From Saccharothrix sp. NRRL B-16348 (lineage in GTDB: Bacteria > Actinomycetota > Actinomycetes > Mycobacteriales > Pseudonocardiaceae), in assembly GCF_001280085.1 (NCBI RefSeq), contig NZ_LGED01000007.1:1-23398 (forward strand): a stretch of 23,398 bases of DNA. Direction: 5' to 3'. The position numbers and the translations under genes are program-made. The notes under the pieces are model-generated. The model was not told the origin of the DNA. It did not search any database and saw nothing but the letters and a program-made list of their open reading frames with translations. This document shows, piece after piece, positions 15,949 to 23,398 of this stretch; within the stretch, counting starts at the first letter, position 1, and the number at the start of each line of letters is the position of its first letter.

Positions 15949-17205
15949 TTACCCAGCCGATTCGTCCGTAGCGCTTGCCAGGGCGCGATTGTTCAGCACG
16001 GGATAGAAAACCAGCGTCACCAGGATGAGAAAAACGCCACTGGCGACATACGAGACCTGGACGGCGAACACACTGGCGAGAACGCCGCCGAGTGCCGCTC
16101 CAACCGGCCCTCCGATCATGACCACCAGCCTACTCGACGAGAGCACCCTCCCCAAGAGTTCATGAGGCACGATCCGCTGGCGCAATGTGCTCACCACGAC
16201 TTTCTCCGCAGTCATCAGCGCACCGGTCACCATCATCATCGTGGCCGCAACCCACACATTGGCGACAAGTCCCAGAACCAGAATGGCCACGCCCACGCCG
16301 GCTTTGCCCACGATCATCACCGTGCCGGGGCCGAATCGCTTGCCGGCGGCCGCGGCGGCCAGTCCCCCGACCGTCGCGCCGACCGCGGTGGCCGTCAGCA
16401 ACAGACCGAAACCGAAATCCGGAAGTTCGAGGACGTCCTTGGCCAGCAGCGCGAGCATCGCGAACTGAGCGGTGACGGCGACGTTGCCGAGACAGGAAAC
16501 CATGGCCAGCACCCGCAGGGTGCGGTTCCCGAACAACCAACGAATGCCCTCGACGATTTCGCTCCGCATGCTCTTGCGCGGAGGTTCGGACGTCTTCTCA
16601 GGCTTGGCGTCCGCCCGGATCGAGAAGATCAACAGGCCGCTGGCAGCGAACGAGAGAGCGTTGCCCGCGAACGGCAGGGTGTTCCACACGCCGAACAGCG
16701 CGGAGCCGAGCGGAGGCCCCACGAAGTCCTCACCGTTGCCCTCCGCCGCGACGATCCGCCCGTTCGCCGTGGCCAGGCTCCGCGGATCCCGGGACACGAA
16801 GTCGGGAATGGCCGACTGGGCGGCGATGTCGAAGAAGACTTGGCCGATGCCCAGCAGGAACGCCGCGAGCACCAGCCACACCAGGTTCACCTGCGCGGTC
16901 AGGATCAGCACCGCGAGAACGACCAGGACGGCGAACCGGCCCAGGTCGGCCCACACCATCACCCGCCGGCGGTCCAGCCGGTCCACCACGACACCGGCGT
17001 GCAGCGACAGCAGCACCCAGGGAATCTCGGCGGCCATCACGACGAAGCTCAACGCCATCGGGCTGCTGGTGCTCTGCAAGACCAGCAGGGGCAACGCGGC
17101 TGCGTGCATGCCGGTACCGATGGCCGACACGAGCGTGGCGCCGAAGAGTCTGTGGAAGCGACTGCCCAGCCTCACCTTGGCGTCGTCAGATTCCTTCGTG
17201 GGCAC
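15949..17205 (-). CDS. MFS transporter, EntS-like drug/siderophore exporter type
   Basis: This 418-residue integral membrane protein has about 12 hydrophobic segments. Between helices 2 and 3 it has the MFS motif-A-like loop AGVVVDRLDRRRVM, and a long central loop (IRADAKPEKTSEPPRKSM) separates the two six-helix halves. The N-terminus (LGSRFHRLFGATLVSAIGTG) is typical of the MFS_3 group of exporters. I start it at GTG 17205, which has GGGAGGA nine bases upstream; an in-frame GTG at 17229 lies upstream of that ribosome site. The gene converges on the beta-helix gene with a 64-base gap holding no obvious terminator. The substrate is unknown. Confidence 0.9.
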   Translation of the reverse strand: MPTKESDDAKVRLGSRFHRLFGATLVSAIGTGMHAAALPLLVLQSTSSPMALSFVVMAAEIPWVLLSLHAGVVVDRLDRRRVMVWADLGRFAVLVVLAVLILTAQVNLVWLVLAAFLLGIGQVFFDIAAQSAIPDFVSRDPRSLATANGRIVAAEGNGEDFVGPPLGSALFGVWNTLPFAGNALSFAASGLLIFSIRADAKPEKTSEPPRKSMRSEIVEGIRWLFGNRTLRVLAMVSCLGNVAVTAQFAMLALLAKDVLELPDFGFGLLLTATAVGATVGGLAAAAAGKRFGPGTVMIVGKAGVGVAILVLGLVANVWVAATMMMVTGALMTAEKVVVSTLRQRIVPHELLGRVLSSSRLVVMIGGPVGAALGGVLASVFAVQVSYVASGVFLILVTLVFYPVLNNRALASATDESAG

Positions 17206-17250
17206 TGCGAGAATTCCTCCCGTCAACACTCCGGCAACAGACCATGACCC

Positions 17251-17618
17251 TCACCGCTCTTGATCGGCCTGGCGCTGGTAGTGGGCCTGTCCGGCACGGT
17301 ACTGATGCCGTCGGCGCCACTCCGACCAGCGCAGGCAGTCCGGGTGTAGGCGCGCAGCAGGTCGTGGAGGCGGTAGCGGCCAGGGCGGCTTTGACGGAGC
17401 GTCCGCCGTAGTCGAGTTTGCCGTCGTTGGCGGCGAGTTGTGGGGCGAAGAGGTCGGCGGTGGCGTCGTGTCGTCCACCGCGAACGCGTCCGAATCGACG
17501 AAATCCCGAGCCGACAACGCCAACCGCCGCCGCACCTCGACGTGATCCCACGTCGAGGTCGTCACGAACTGCTGGTGAACCACCCCGAGACGCTCGCCCA
17601 TCGGGTGCTCGACGCGGG
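17251..17618 (-). pseudogene. IS701-family transposase remnant (N- and C-terminal scraps)
   Basis: In one minus frame, 17470-17618 encodes VEHPMGERLGVVHQQFVTTS, then TWDHVEVRRRLALSARDFV and AFAVDDT. This matches the start of IS701-type DDE transposases, where QPMAERLG, a QQFV-x-x-S-x-WD segment and the first catalytic VDDT occur in this order. At 17251-17340 the same frame encodes a typical C-terminal tail (CLRWSEWRRRHQYRAGQAHY). The roughly 300 residues that should lie between are missing, replaced by about 130 bases that read better in other frames. No terminal repeats were found. This is an old, inactive relic. Confidence 0.65.
17344..17381 (-). pseudogene. Scrap of an AfsR/SARP-type NB-ARC regulator
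   Basis: In a frame different from the transposase scraps, this short segment encodes GRYRLHDLLRAYT. The motif YR-[LF]-HDLLR-x-Y is highly characteristic of the end of the NB-ARC module in AfsR/SARP regulators. It directly abuts the transposase C-terminal scrap. Only 13 residues support it, so it may be coincidence, but a broken SARP N-terminus lies on the same strand 2.4 kb away (19690-20161). Confidence 0.35.
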
Positions 17619-17625
17619 CGGCGGG

Positions 17626-17756
17626 GTTAGTACGCCCGCTTGGAACGTCGGGTACTCCGGCGGCGGCGTCCCGCTGGTGGCGGCGGTGGGTGTCGCTCGG
17701 TGCTCCGGCACGCACGCGGCCGCGCTCACCAGCACGGCACGTCGGGTGATGGTCAC
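17626..17756 (-). pseudogene. 5' fragment of an exported (Tat-type lipoprotein-like) gene, truncated by IS701 debris
   Basis: A GTG at 17756 overlaps the stop of the upstream probable immunity gene (GTGA, 17753-17756) and has AAGGGGGGA just upstream. It encodes an N-terminus with ITRRAVLVSAAAC, a twin-arginine, a short hydrophobic run and a Cys like a lipobox, then a Pro/Thr-rich linker (TPTAATSGTPPPEYPTF). About 43 residues in, at about 17626, the frame runs into the transposase relic and loses its character. This looks like the coupled start of a third gene of the toxin-immunity operon, cut off by a mobile element. Confidence 0.5.
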
Positions 17757-18406
17757 CGTCCCCCCTTGGCCCGCCAGCCGGGCAGCTCCCGTGCCACGGC
17801 GAGGAAACCGGGCTCCAGCACCACGTCGTGGTCCACCTGGACGACCTGCCACGACAAACCCTCGCGGCCCTTCTCCCGCGCGGTCACCACTCGGACCTCG
17901 CCGTCGACGGAGTACCGGTCCGCCACGCCGAGCGCGGAGACCAGGTCGCCGAGCGCGACCGGCTCGCCAGCGGCGAGCGCCGGACAGGCGGCCATGATCA
18001 GGTCACCGAACTCGTCGGTGAGCTCACCGGCCTCGCTGCGCACCGGGACGTGCAGCATCCCGTCGGCGGCGGGCAGCGGGTCGAGCCGATCCGCCGCGCC
18101 CCAGCCGATCCAGCCGGTGTCGCGGATCAGGACGAGGGAGTTTCCCCCGCCTGCCCAGCGGACGAAGAAACCGTCGCGCTCGACGAACTCCTGCTCGCGG
18201 TGGAACGCCATCTCCCGCGCGGCCCAGACGTCGCCTGCGGGCGACGCGACGACGCAGGAGAGGTGGCACAGGCCCGCCGGGACCCACCCCTCCGAGCCGT
18301 CCCCTGCGAGGAGGTAGGGCTCGAATACGTGGTCCTGGCCTGTCAAGCCGAGCACGACGCCGTCGCACGCACCGCATCGGTCGACCAGACCCGGTCGTCG
18401 GCTCAA
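17753..18406 (-). CDS. Hypothetical protein, probable immunity protein of the Rhs toxin
   Basis: This intact frame of 217 residues has no signal peptide and no family I recognise. It is acidic and Gly-rich, with segments such as VPAGLCHLSCVVASPAGDVW, MAFHREQEFVERDGFFVRWA and WQVVQVDHDVVLEPGFLAVA. It begins with a TTG (18406) overlapping the stop codon of the Rhs toxin frame (TTGA) and so would be translated straight after the toxin, the standard position of a cognate immunity gene. An in-frame GTG at 18385 is an alternative start. The immunity role is inferred from position only. The gene remains open although the toxin gene is broken. Confidence 0.65.
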   Translation of the reverse strand: MSRRPGLVDRCGACDGVVLGLTGQDHVFEPYLLAGDGSEGWVPAGLCHLSCVVASPAGDVWAAREMAFHREQEFVERDGFFVRWAGGGNSLVLIRDTGWIGWGAADRLDPLPAADGMLHVPVRSEAGELTDEFGDLIMAACPALAAGEPVALGDLVSALGVADRYSVDGEVRVVTAREKGREGLSWQVVQVDHDVVLEPGFLAVARELPGWRAKGGR

Positions 18407-19217
18407 GGTCGGTACCCCACCAGGTAACCGTACTCGTTGATCATCGGTTTCGGCGGTGCGCTGACGAACGTGTCGCGCTTGTAGTAGGTCACCGCGCCGC
18501 TCCAGTCGATGACCGCCTCGACCCGGTCCGGGTGCGCGGCCGACAGGTCCTTGCCGAAGTGGCTGCGGTCGGTCTTGTAGACCGGGTGCGTGTGCGCGCG
18601 AGCACGTGCTCGTTCGGGCCGAGCCTGCCGAAGCTCACCGTGGTCTCCTTGCCGATCACCGCCCTGAGCTGCCCGGTCTGGCTGTTCTGGATGATGCCGA
18701 TCTCCTTGCCGAGGTACCGGGACGCGTCCACGATCGACTGGACCGGCACACCGCGGCCGAGCGACGAGTTGCCCCGTCGTGCGAGTTTCGTCGGCGATGC
18801 GACCGCTGGAACCGGACACGTCCTTGCGGTTCACACCGTTCTGACCCGGCTGGGCGCCCGTCATGCCGCGCGACGGAGGGTTGTTGATCCCGCCGGACGG
18901 GGCCGGCTTCGTGCCCGCGGGGTCGACGAACACCGTCGGCCGGTTCGCCGCGTAGGCGTGCAGGTTGTACCCGCCGTTGAACCCGGTCGGGTCCTCGCTG
19001 ATGAACCGCTGCAGGGTCGGGCTGTAGTAGCGGGCGCGGTTGTGGTGCAGCCCGGTGCCGTCGTCCACACGGCCGGTGAACCGGCGCGTGTTGCCCCCTC
19101 GACGCCTCTGACCGAGGCGTTGCCGTACGGGTCGTAGGTGTACTCGACCGACAGCGCACCCGTGTCGTCGGCGAGCGCGACCACGCTTCCGAGCGGGTCG
19201 GCGAGGTACCGCGACCT
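18403..19217 (-). pseudogene. C-terminal end of an Rhs-repeat toxin, 5'-truncated and frameshifted three times
   Basis: The Rhs core is recognisable: LGSVVALADDTGALSVEYTY with DPYGNASV (about 19100-19200), then RFTGRVDDGTGLHHNRARYY, SPTLQRFISEDPTGFNGGYN and LHAYAANRPTVFVDPAGT. The core should end at that PxxFxDPxG junction and pass to a variable toxin domain. Three small indels break the frame: a C5 tract at 19094-19098 (one base short), TTT at 18786-18788 (one extra) and a GC run at 18594-18600 (two extra). Undoing them gives a continuous toxin region including VPVQSIVDASRYLGKEIG and NEHVLAHTHPVYKTD, ending INEYGYLVGYRP. The HTHP motif recalls JAB/DUF4329-like C-termini, but the toxin activity is unknown. 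Everything upstream of the last core repeat is missing. The indels sit in simple tracts, so sequencing error is an alternative to decay. Confidence 0.75.
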
Positions 19218-19689
19218 AGCGCCGCCTTACGCCGACCAGCAGCGGACGACCGCCGGCCCGAGAAGCGACCACGGTGGAAGGCTGAAAGCGACTCGCGCCG
19301 ACGTGCTGAGCGTGGAGCCTACGCACACCGGCGGTTCGTCAGTGAAGATCGGGGCAGTCGGGCTCGGCACTGTTCCGGCCGCACTTGTCAAAGGACGCAG
19401 GAAACTCCGAGTAACGATCACGGAACTCGATCGGACAAGCGCGGCCCAACGCTACTCATCTGATCGAGTGACAATCATTCACCTGTTCAAGTCGAGTCAG
19501 GTCACCGATATGTCAACATCGTTCCTTTCGTGGTCGAGACCGTACGATTCCGCCCGGGAGTCGAACATGGGAGGGCGCATGGGCGAACAGCTCGATTGGT
19601 GCGAGGCGTCGACCTCCGCCGTCGGGTATCTTTTTCAACTCCCCAAAGCCCTGTTCTGCGTCGAGTAACTCCGATCAGGGCCGGACTGG
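19218..19689. other. 470-base interval without a recognisable gene, locally AT-richer
   Basis: This lies between the broken Rhs and SARP genes. Bases about 19390-19560 are clearly lower in GC than the surroundings. A plus-strand frame spans 19138-19668 but begins inside the Rhs core antisense and shows no domain; a minus-strand frame at 19227-19421 is also featureless. A TTGACA on the minus strand (about 19510) could be a -35 box, with no convincing -10. Confidence 0.4.
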
Positions 19690-20161
19690 AGTGTCGCGGT
19701 GGAAGCCGGTGACGACATCGAGGTGAGCCACGAGCAGGGCCGCCGGGTGGCCATGTCCTCGCGATGGCGGTCGGCCCTTCGCCGCCGAGTCCGGCCAGCG
19801 GGGCACCCGGCCACGAGCGAACGCCTCCTCGAACCGGTCCAGGTCACGGGACTGTTGGGCAGCGTCGGCCAACAACAGGAACCGGTGGTAGTCCACCAGC
19901 ATCGGGTCGATCGCGAGCAGGTAGAATCCGGGACGTGACCTGCTGTCCTGCCAGGCGCCACTGCCGCCCGCGCGGGTGAGTGCGCCGCGTATGTGCTTGG
20001 CGTAGGTCTGAATGGTGGACGCAGGTTTCTTGGCCTGTTTGCGTTCCGGGTTGTCTGGCGACCACAGACAGTCGATCAGCGTCCCGACGCTGACCGGTCT
20101 GCCCGGGGACAGGGCCAACACGGCCAGCATTCCCGACACCGTCCAACAGCCGGATCTCCAC
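19690..20161 (-). pseudogene. Broken SARP/AfsR-type regulator (DNA-binding plus BTAD start)
   Basis: The start reads VEIRLLDGV in one frame (from about 20161). After a deletion of the usual loop, another frame gives GMLAVLALSPGRPVSVGTLI, DCLWSPDNPERKQAKKPAST and IQTYAKHIRGALTRAG, the OmpR-like DNA-binding domain of SARP regulators. GFYLLAIDPMLVDYHRFLLL follows, the start of the BTAD domain. Beyond about 19840 the BTAD continues in scattered frames (WPGAPLAGLGGE in one, REDMATRR and AHLDVVTGFHRD in others). At least two frameshifts and a deletion make it inactive. SARPs activate secondary-metabolite clusters; none is seen here. Confidence 0.7.
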
Positions 20162-20299
20162 CCGCCCCCTGCTGGGAGGCTCGACCTGTCCGGGGTGTGG
20201 CAGGAGGTCGGTCGGGCGAATCCGCAACCGTGCGGACGTTCACCCGTGCGGATGTGGTTTGTCCCCGGTTCTGCACGGGGGACCTGCATCCTCATCTCT

Positions 20300-20546
20300 A
20301 CCGGCGGTCGGTCGGTGACTTCGCGTCAGCTTGAGAGTGCGCATGCAGTCGATGCGGAAGGCGTCGGAGGCCGACATGCCGGTGAAACCGGGCGCGGAGG
20401 AACCTTCGCCAGGACGTGTCAGCGTCGTGCTGCGGCGCAGGTGGTATTCGTAAACGCTTGAGCAGGCGCCGTACAGCCGAGGCAGCTACCCGATGGCCGA
20501 ACTCGAGCAGCTCGCCTCGGACTTCGAGATGGTGCACACCGATCAC
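20300..20546 (-). pseudogene. Fragment of an IS3/IS481-type integrase-core transposase
   Basis: The minus strand encodes VRGELLEFGHRVAASAVRRL, LKRLRIPPAPQHDADTSWRR and FLRAR. This matches the linker before the rve integrase core in a common actinobacterial transposase group (G-E-L-x-x-x-G-x-x-V-A-x-S-T-V, PAP, T-W-x-x-FLRA). In the next frame it continues FTGMSASDAFRIDCMRTLKL, corresponding to the DFFxVDxxxLRRL segment with the first catalytic Asp. Both ends are missing and there is a frameshift, so it is inactive. Confidence 0.65.
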
Positions 20547-20610
20547 GCAGCCCTTGGTCGATCATCCTTCTGTCGCAAGAGCGATGATCGACCAAAGGGC
20601 TGCGTGGATC
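20541..20610. repeat. Long imperfect inverted repeat (26/28-base arms), possible terminator or element end
   Basis: Arm 20541-20566 is the reverse complement of 20583-20610 apart from two single-base insertions in the right arm, around a 16-base loop. The hairpin lies about 95 bases downstream of the stop of the large minus-strand gene, so it could terminate it. It also overlaps the upstream end of the transposase relic, so a remnant of a small inverted-repeat element is the alternative. Confidence 0.65.
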
Positions 20611-20705
20611 AACCGGAGTGTCCGCCGCCAACCGGGACCACAAAGCCGAACTCAAGCTGGTTCTCCGCTGCTCTACCAGCGACGATGACTTTCGAGCGGC
20701 ACACG

Positions 20706-23234
20706 CTACGTCGCTTCGACGATGCCGGGGAGGCGTGCGATCACGCCAGGGATGAGCACGGCGTTCACGTTTCCCAACGGCACCCAGGCGGCAGGCTCCG
20801 ACGCTCCCACCCGGTGGATCGAGACCCGGTTGTCGGCGATCCGCACGTCACTGATCGCGCTCCACGGCAGGGTTCCCCCTTGCACGTCGACGCCGCCCTG
20901 GCGCACCGACAAGCCTCCCACGTCAACGGTCTCGCCCCGGCGGACCCGGTCGGCCAGTCGGGCGACCAGCCGTGGTTCGAGGTGACTCTGCGACAGACCC
21001 ACGAGGAACGCCCACGCGGCAGGTGGTGCGGAGTCCTTGCCGTCGGTGAGGAACTCCAGGTCGATCTTGTTCCCGAACGTTGCCGGGTACGCGCCGACTG
21101 AGAAGTACCAGGCGGTTTGACGCGAGCCGAGGCCGAGGAAGCGCTTCGTCGTGGCGGGGGCGCTGAGGTACCGGATCCACTCGGCCCGGTCGAGCTCGAT
21201 CGACCGGGCGCCGTAGGTGATCGCCCGGGCGTCGGCGTGCAACCGCCTGGATTCGATCTCGGTCTCGAAGGACTCCCCCGGACGGTCGGCGGTGGCGAGG
21301 TAGTCGGTGAGCCAGGCAGGCACTCGGTCGCGCGGGTAGGCGCCCAGGTCGTTGCGGTAGTGCTCGGGAGCCAGCAGGTCTTCCTGCGGGAACGGCTGGT
21401 CGCCGTAGTCGTAGTCCACCGTCGTCTCGCCGAGGTGCGTGACGGTCAGCGACAGGCGCCACCACGGCCCGGCCGGCATCCGCGCCGCGACCTCGCGCTG
21501 CTCGCGCACCAACGCCATGACAGACTCCGGCGCCGCGACCGCGTCGTCGGGCTGGTCGGTCCAGAACCGCACCCGGCCCGCCTCGGCGGACACGGTGACC
21601 ACGAACACCGCACCCAGCCGCCGCCATCCCGGCGGGCCGAACCGGGCCAGCTGCTGGACGATCGGCTCGATCAACCTCGACGCCTGCTCGGCGATCGCCT
21701 CCTCGGGCGGGGCGTCGACGATCGTGAAGCTCTGGATGGCACCTTCCTCCTCGAGCTGCATGGCCGCCCACTCGATGTCGATCATGCTGTTCGCGGCGCG
21801 CTCCTCGGCGATGAACTCGTCCACCGCCTGCCCGGGTGGGACCGAGCTCGACGTCTCCTTGATCCTCCCCCAATCACCTACCAGGAACACCGACCGACCC
21901 ACCGGAATGTCCAGGAACGCCATCGGGTCGCTCTCGTCCACCTCAACCGGCGCGTACACGCTCCACCCGGCTTCGAAGCGGTCCGCGACCAACTCCTCGG
22001 TCGGGTAGTCCAGCCGACGGGACCTGATCCACTGCACCACCAGCGCGATCGCCGCCTGCGCGTCCACGACGGCCGAGCCCCCGTCTCCGCGGTCGCCGCT
22101 GGTCACCTCGGGGCGATGAGGCTCGTGGAACGGGTAGTCCTCCTCCGGGTCCTGCGCGGCGAACACCGCGCCGAGCCAGTCGTCCTCGAAGGCCATGCCG
22201 AGGCGGTTGAGCACACGCCGGTAAGCGGCCGTGGCCGACGCGTCGAGGTCGATGGATTCCAGGCGGCGCCGCTCGGCGTCGAGCGCGATGCGCAGCAGGG
22301 CCTGCGTGTCCCGGTCGTCGGGTGACGGATTCGCCAGCAGCACGTCCAGGAAGTCCTCGGCGGCGTCCTCGGCCGCGAGTCGTCGCAGGGCGTCCAGGTC
22401 GGCGTCCCGCAGTTCGGTGCGGCGCACCGCGACGAGCCGCGGGAACAGGTCGGTGACACCGCAGGCGCGCCACCGGGACGCCTGCCGAACGCGGTCGGCG
22501 ATGGTGTCGAACAAGCGGTTCACGGCATCCGCTTCGGCGTCGAGGTCCTCGAGGTAGTCGCACAGCGCCTCGCCCGGGACGAGCAGCCACCCCGCGGTGT
22601 CGGCGTCGGGCAGGCTCGCCGGGTCGATCGGCGGCCAGGTCCGCCACACCGCGGTCGCCCCTCCGCCGGCTTCGTCGTCGTCCCACTCCAGGAAGTCCAT
22701 CAAGCGCCGCGCCGACCGGGAGTCCGGACGTCGGGCGACCAGGTACCCCGGCCCGCCCAGCAGTTGTCCCAGCTCGCGCAGGCGGTCGGTCAGCCAGCCG
22801 GAGAAGTCGCGCTCGTGGAGCAGGGCCTCCGCGAAGGCTTCGACGGCCTGGTGGTCGTGGGTGGCGGCACGCCGGGGTGGGCGCGACCGGACGAACCGGC
22901 TGAAGTCCGGGCTGCTCTGCCCGGTGTAGCCACCTTCCTCGGTCGGCTGGCCCGCGCCGAACCAGAGGCACGCCTCCTCGAACCGCGAGCGCGCGTCCTC
23001 CGCCGGTCCGCTCGACGACACCTCCTCGACCTGCCCGTACCTCCCGACCAGGAACACCGACCGCAACTCCGGGCCGGGCGAGTCGTCCGCCGGGTCGGGG
23101 TCGGCGACCATCACCGGCGCGAAGACGCACCAACCGCCCCAGAACTTCTCGGCTTCCAGTTCCTCGGTCGGGTAGTCCGACCCTTCGGACCGGATCCGCC
23201 CCGACACCAGGGAGATCGCCTGCGCCGCGTCCAT
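20706..23234 (-). CDS. Large multi-domain protein, probable polyimmunity protein with a YezG-like domain
   Basis: This protein of 842 residues has no signal peptide or membrane helix. It contains a duplicated module: residues 1-88 (DYPTEELEAEKFWGGWCVFA, SVFLVGRYGQVEEVSSS) and 390-478 (DYPTEELVADRFEAGWSVYA, SVFLVGDWGRIKETSSS). The module resembles Imm35/YrhB-type immunity folds, with low certainty. Residues about 125-365 are helical and unrecognised. Residues about 513-640 look like a YezG (DUF600) immunity domain: IEPIVQQLARFGPPGWRRLG, then PWWRLSLTVTHLGETTVDYD followed by Y-G-D. Residues 665-842 form a beta-rich, PH-like end. ATG 23234 is preceded by GGAAGGG at six bases; an in-frame GTG at 23249 is rejected. 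A GTG at 22067 starts the second module, hinting at fusion of two genes. Near the Rhs locus it may protect against several toxins. Confidence 0.75.
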   Translation of the reverse strand: MDAAQAISLVSGRIRSEGSDYPTEELEAEKFWGGWCVFAPVMVADPDPADDSPGPELRSVFLVGRYGQVEEVSSSGPAEDARSRFEEACLWFGAGQPTEEGGYTGQSSPDFSRFVRSRPPRRAATHDHQAVEAFAEALLHERDFSGWLTDRLRELGQLLGGPGYLVARRPDSRSARRLMDFLEWDDDEAGGGATAVWRTWPPIDPASLPDADTAGWLLVPGEALCDYLEDLDAEADAVNRLFDTIADRVRQASRWRACGVTDLFPRLVAVRRTELRDADLDALRRLAAEDAAEDFLDVLLANPSPDDRDTQALLRIALDAERRRLESIDLDASATAAYRRVLNRLGMAFEDDWLGAVFAAQDPEEDYPFHEPHRPEVTSGDRGDGGSAVVDAQAAIALVVQWIRSRRLDYPTEELVADRFEAGWSVYAPVEVDESDPMAFLDIPVGRSVFLVGDWGRIKETSSSVPPGQAVDEFIAEERAANSMIDIEWAAMQLEEEGAIQSFTIVDAPPEEAIAEQASRLIEPIVQQLARFGPPGWRRLGAVFVVTVSAEAGRVRFWTDQPDDAVAAPESVMALVREQREVAARMPAGPWWRLSLTVTHLGETTVDYDYGDQPFPQEDLLAPEHYRNDLGAYPRDRVPAWLTDYLATADRPGESFETEIESRRLHADARAITYGARSIELDRAEWIRYLSAPATTKRFLGLGSRQTAWYFSVGAYPATFGNKIDLEFLTDGKDSAPPAAWAFLVGLSQSHLEPRLVARLADRVRRGETVDVGGLSVRQGGVDVQGGTLPWSAISDVRIADNRVSIHRVGASEPAAWVPLGNVNAVLIPGVIARLPGIVEAT

Positions 23235-23303
23235 CGCCCACCCTTCCACGCGTCGTCGGCGGTTCCGTGGCGAACCGCACCGGAGTCGACCGTCGCCAAC
23301 CTA

Positions 23304-23398
23304 GTGTCCTGCGTCTGAAGTTCGTTGATGAATTGTAGGGTTGTCGGGTGGCTCGTAGGGGTCGGCCGGTGGCCGTGGTGGTGTTGACGGACGAGGAA
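23304..23398 (+). mobile_element. Left end of an IS630-type insertion sequence
   Basis: GTGTCCTGCGTCTGAAGTTC begins at 23304, directly after a TA dinucleotide (23302-23303), the target that IS630/Tc1 elements duplicate. The transposase start follows 44 bases later. The right end, and so the matching inverted repeat, lies beyond the window. It inserted just upstream of the polyimmunity gene start. Confidence 0.7.
23348..23398 (+). CDS. IS630-family transposase, 3'-truncated by window edge
   Basis: A GTG at 23348 preceded by TAGGG opens a frame reading MARRGRPVAVVVLTDEE, the characteristic N-terminus of actinobacterial IS630-family transposases (RGRPVA, then LSDEE). Only 17 codons are in the window, so its integrity cannot be judged. 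The catalytic DDE residues are outside. Confidence 0.7.
   Translation, partial: MARRGRPVAVVVLTDEE

Noticed and set aside
19138..19668. Plus-strand 176-codon frame
   Set aside because: It starts antisense to the Rhs core and shows no domain or ribosome site; probably non-coding.
1..23398. CRISPR arrays, tRNA and rRNA genes
   Set aside because: No regularly spaced direct repeats and no tRNA- or rRNA-like sequences were seen on reading both strands; no scan software was run.

Overview
The window is high-GC (roughly 70%) actinobacterial chromosome. Frequent GTG and TTG starts, GGAGG-type ribosome sites, ATGA-coupled genes, an AfsR/SARP regulator relic and several protein families suggest Pseudonocardiales (Saccharothrix/Lentzea/Actinosynnema-like). 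The genus is inference.

Left part (1-11041). A 5'-truncated MarR regulator and a large secreted protein (three actinobacterial surface repeats plus a choice-of-anchor L-like domain) flank a perfect 17-bp hairpin terminator. A five-gene minus-strand operon follows, in transcription order: ABC ATPase with a CBS-like tail, two permeases, a betaine-type substrate-binding lipoprotein and an RpiR/SIS regulator. Divergent from it, across a 24-bp quasi-palindrome, is a homologue of histidine ammonia-lyase that lacks the Ala-Ser-Gly triad needed to make the MIO cofactor. Loss of MIO next to a quaternary-amine importer fits import of a trimethylammonium amino acid (ergothioneine, hercynine or similar) and elimination of trimethylamine, as ergothionase does. 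This is the most interesting system in the window and remains a hypothesis. A convergent FAD-linked oxidase ends this part.

Middle part (11042-17205). Here lie an ankyrin-repeat protein whose ribosome site is buried in a 16-bp hairpin, a small P-loop kinase-like protein, a Tat-exported beta-helix protein and an MFS exporter.

Right part (17206-23398). This is a decaying polymorphic-toxin and mobile-element region. It holds the frameshifted C-terminus of an Rhs protein, an intact downstream gene that is probably its immunity gene, the start of a coupled lipoprotein gene cut off by IS701 debris, a broken SARP/AfsR regulator, a transposase relic, a long imperfect hairpin and an intact 842-residue multi-domain protein that looks like a polyimmunity protein. 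The left end and first codons of an IS630-type element close the window.

No tRNA, rRNA or CRISPR array was seen. All assignments come from reading the sequence; no searches were run.
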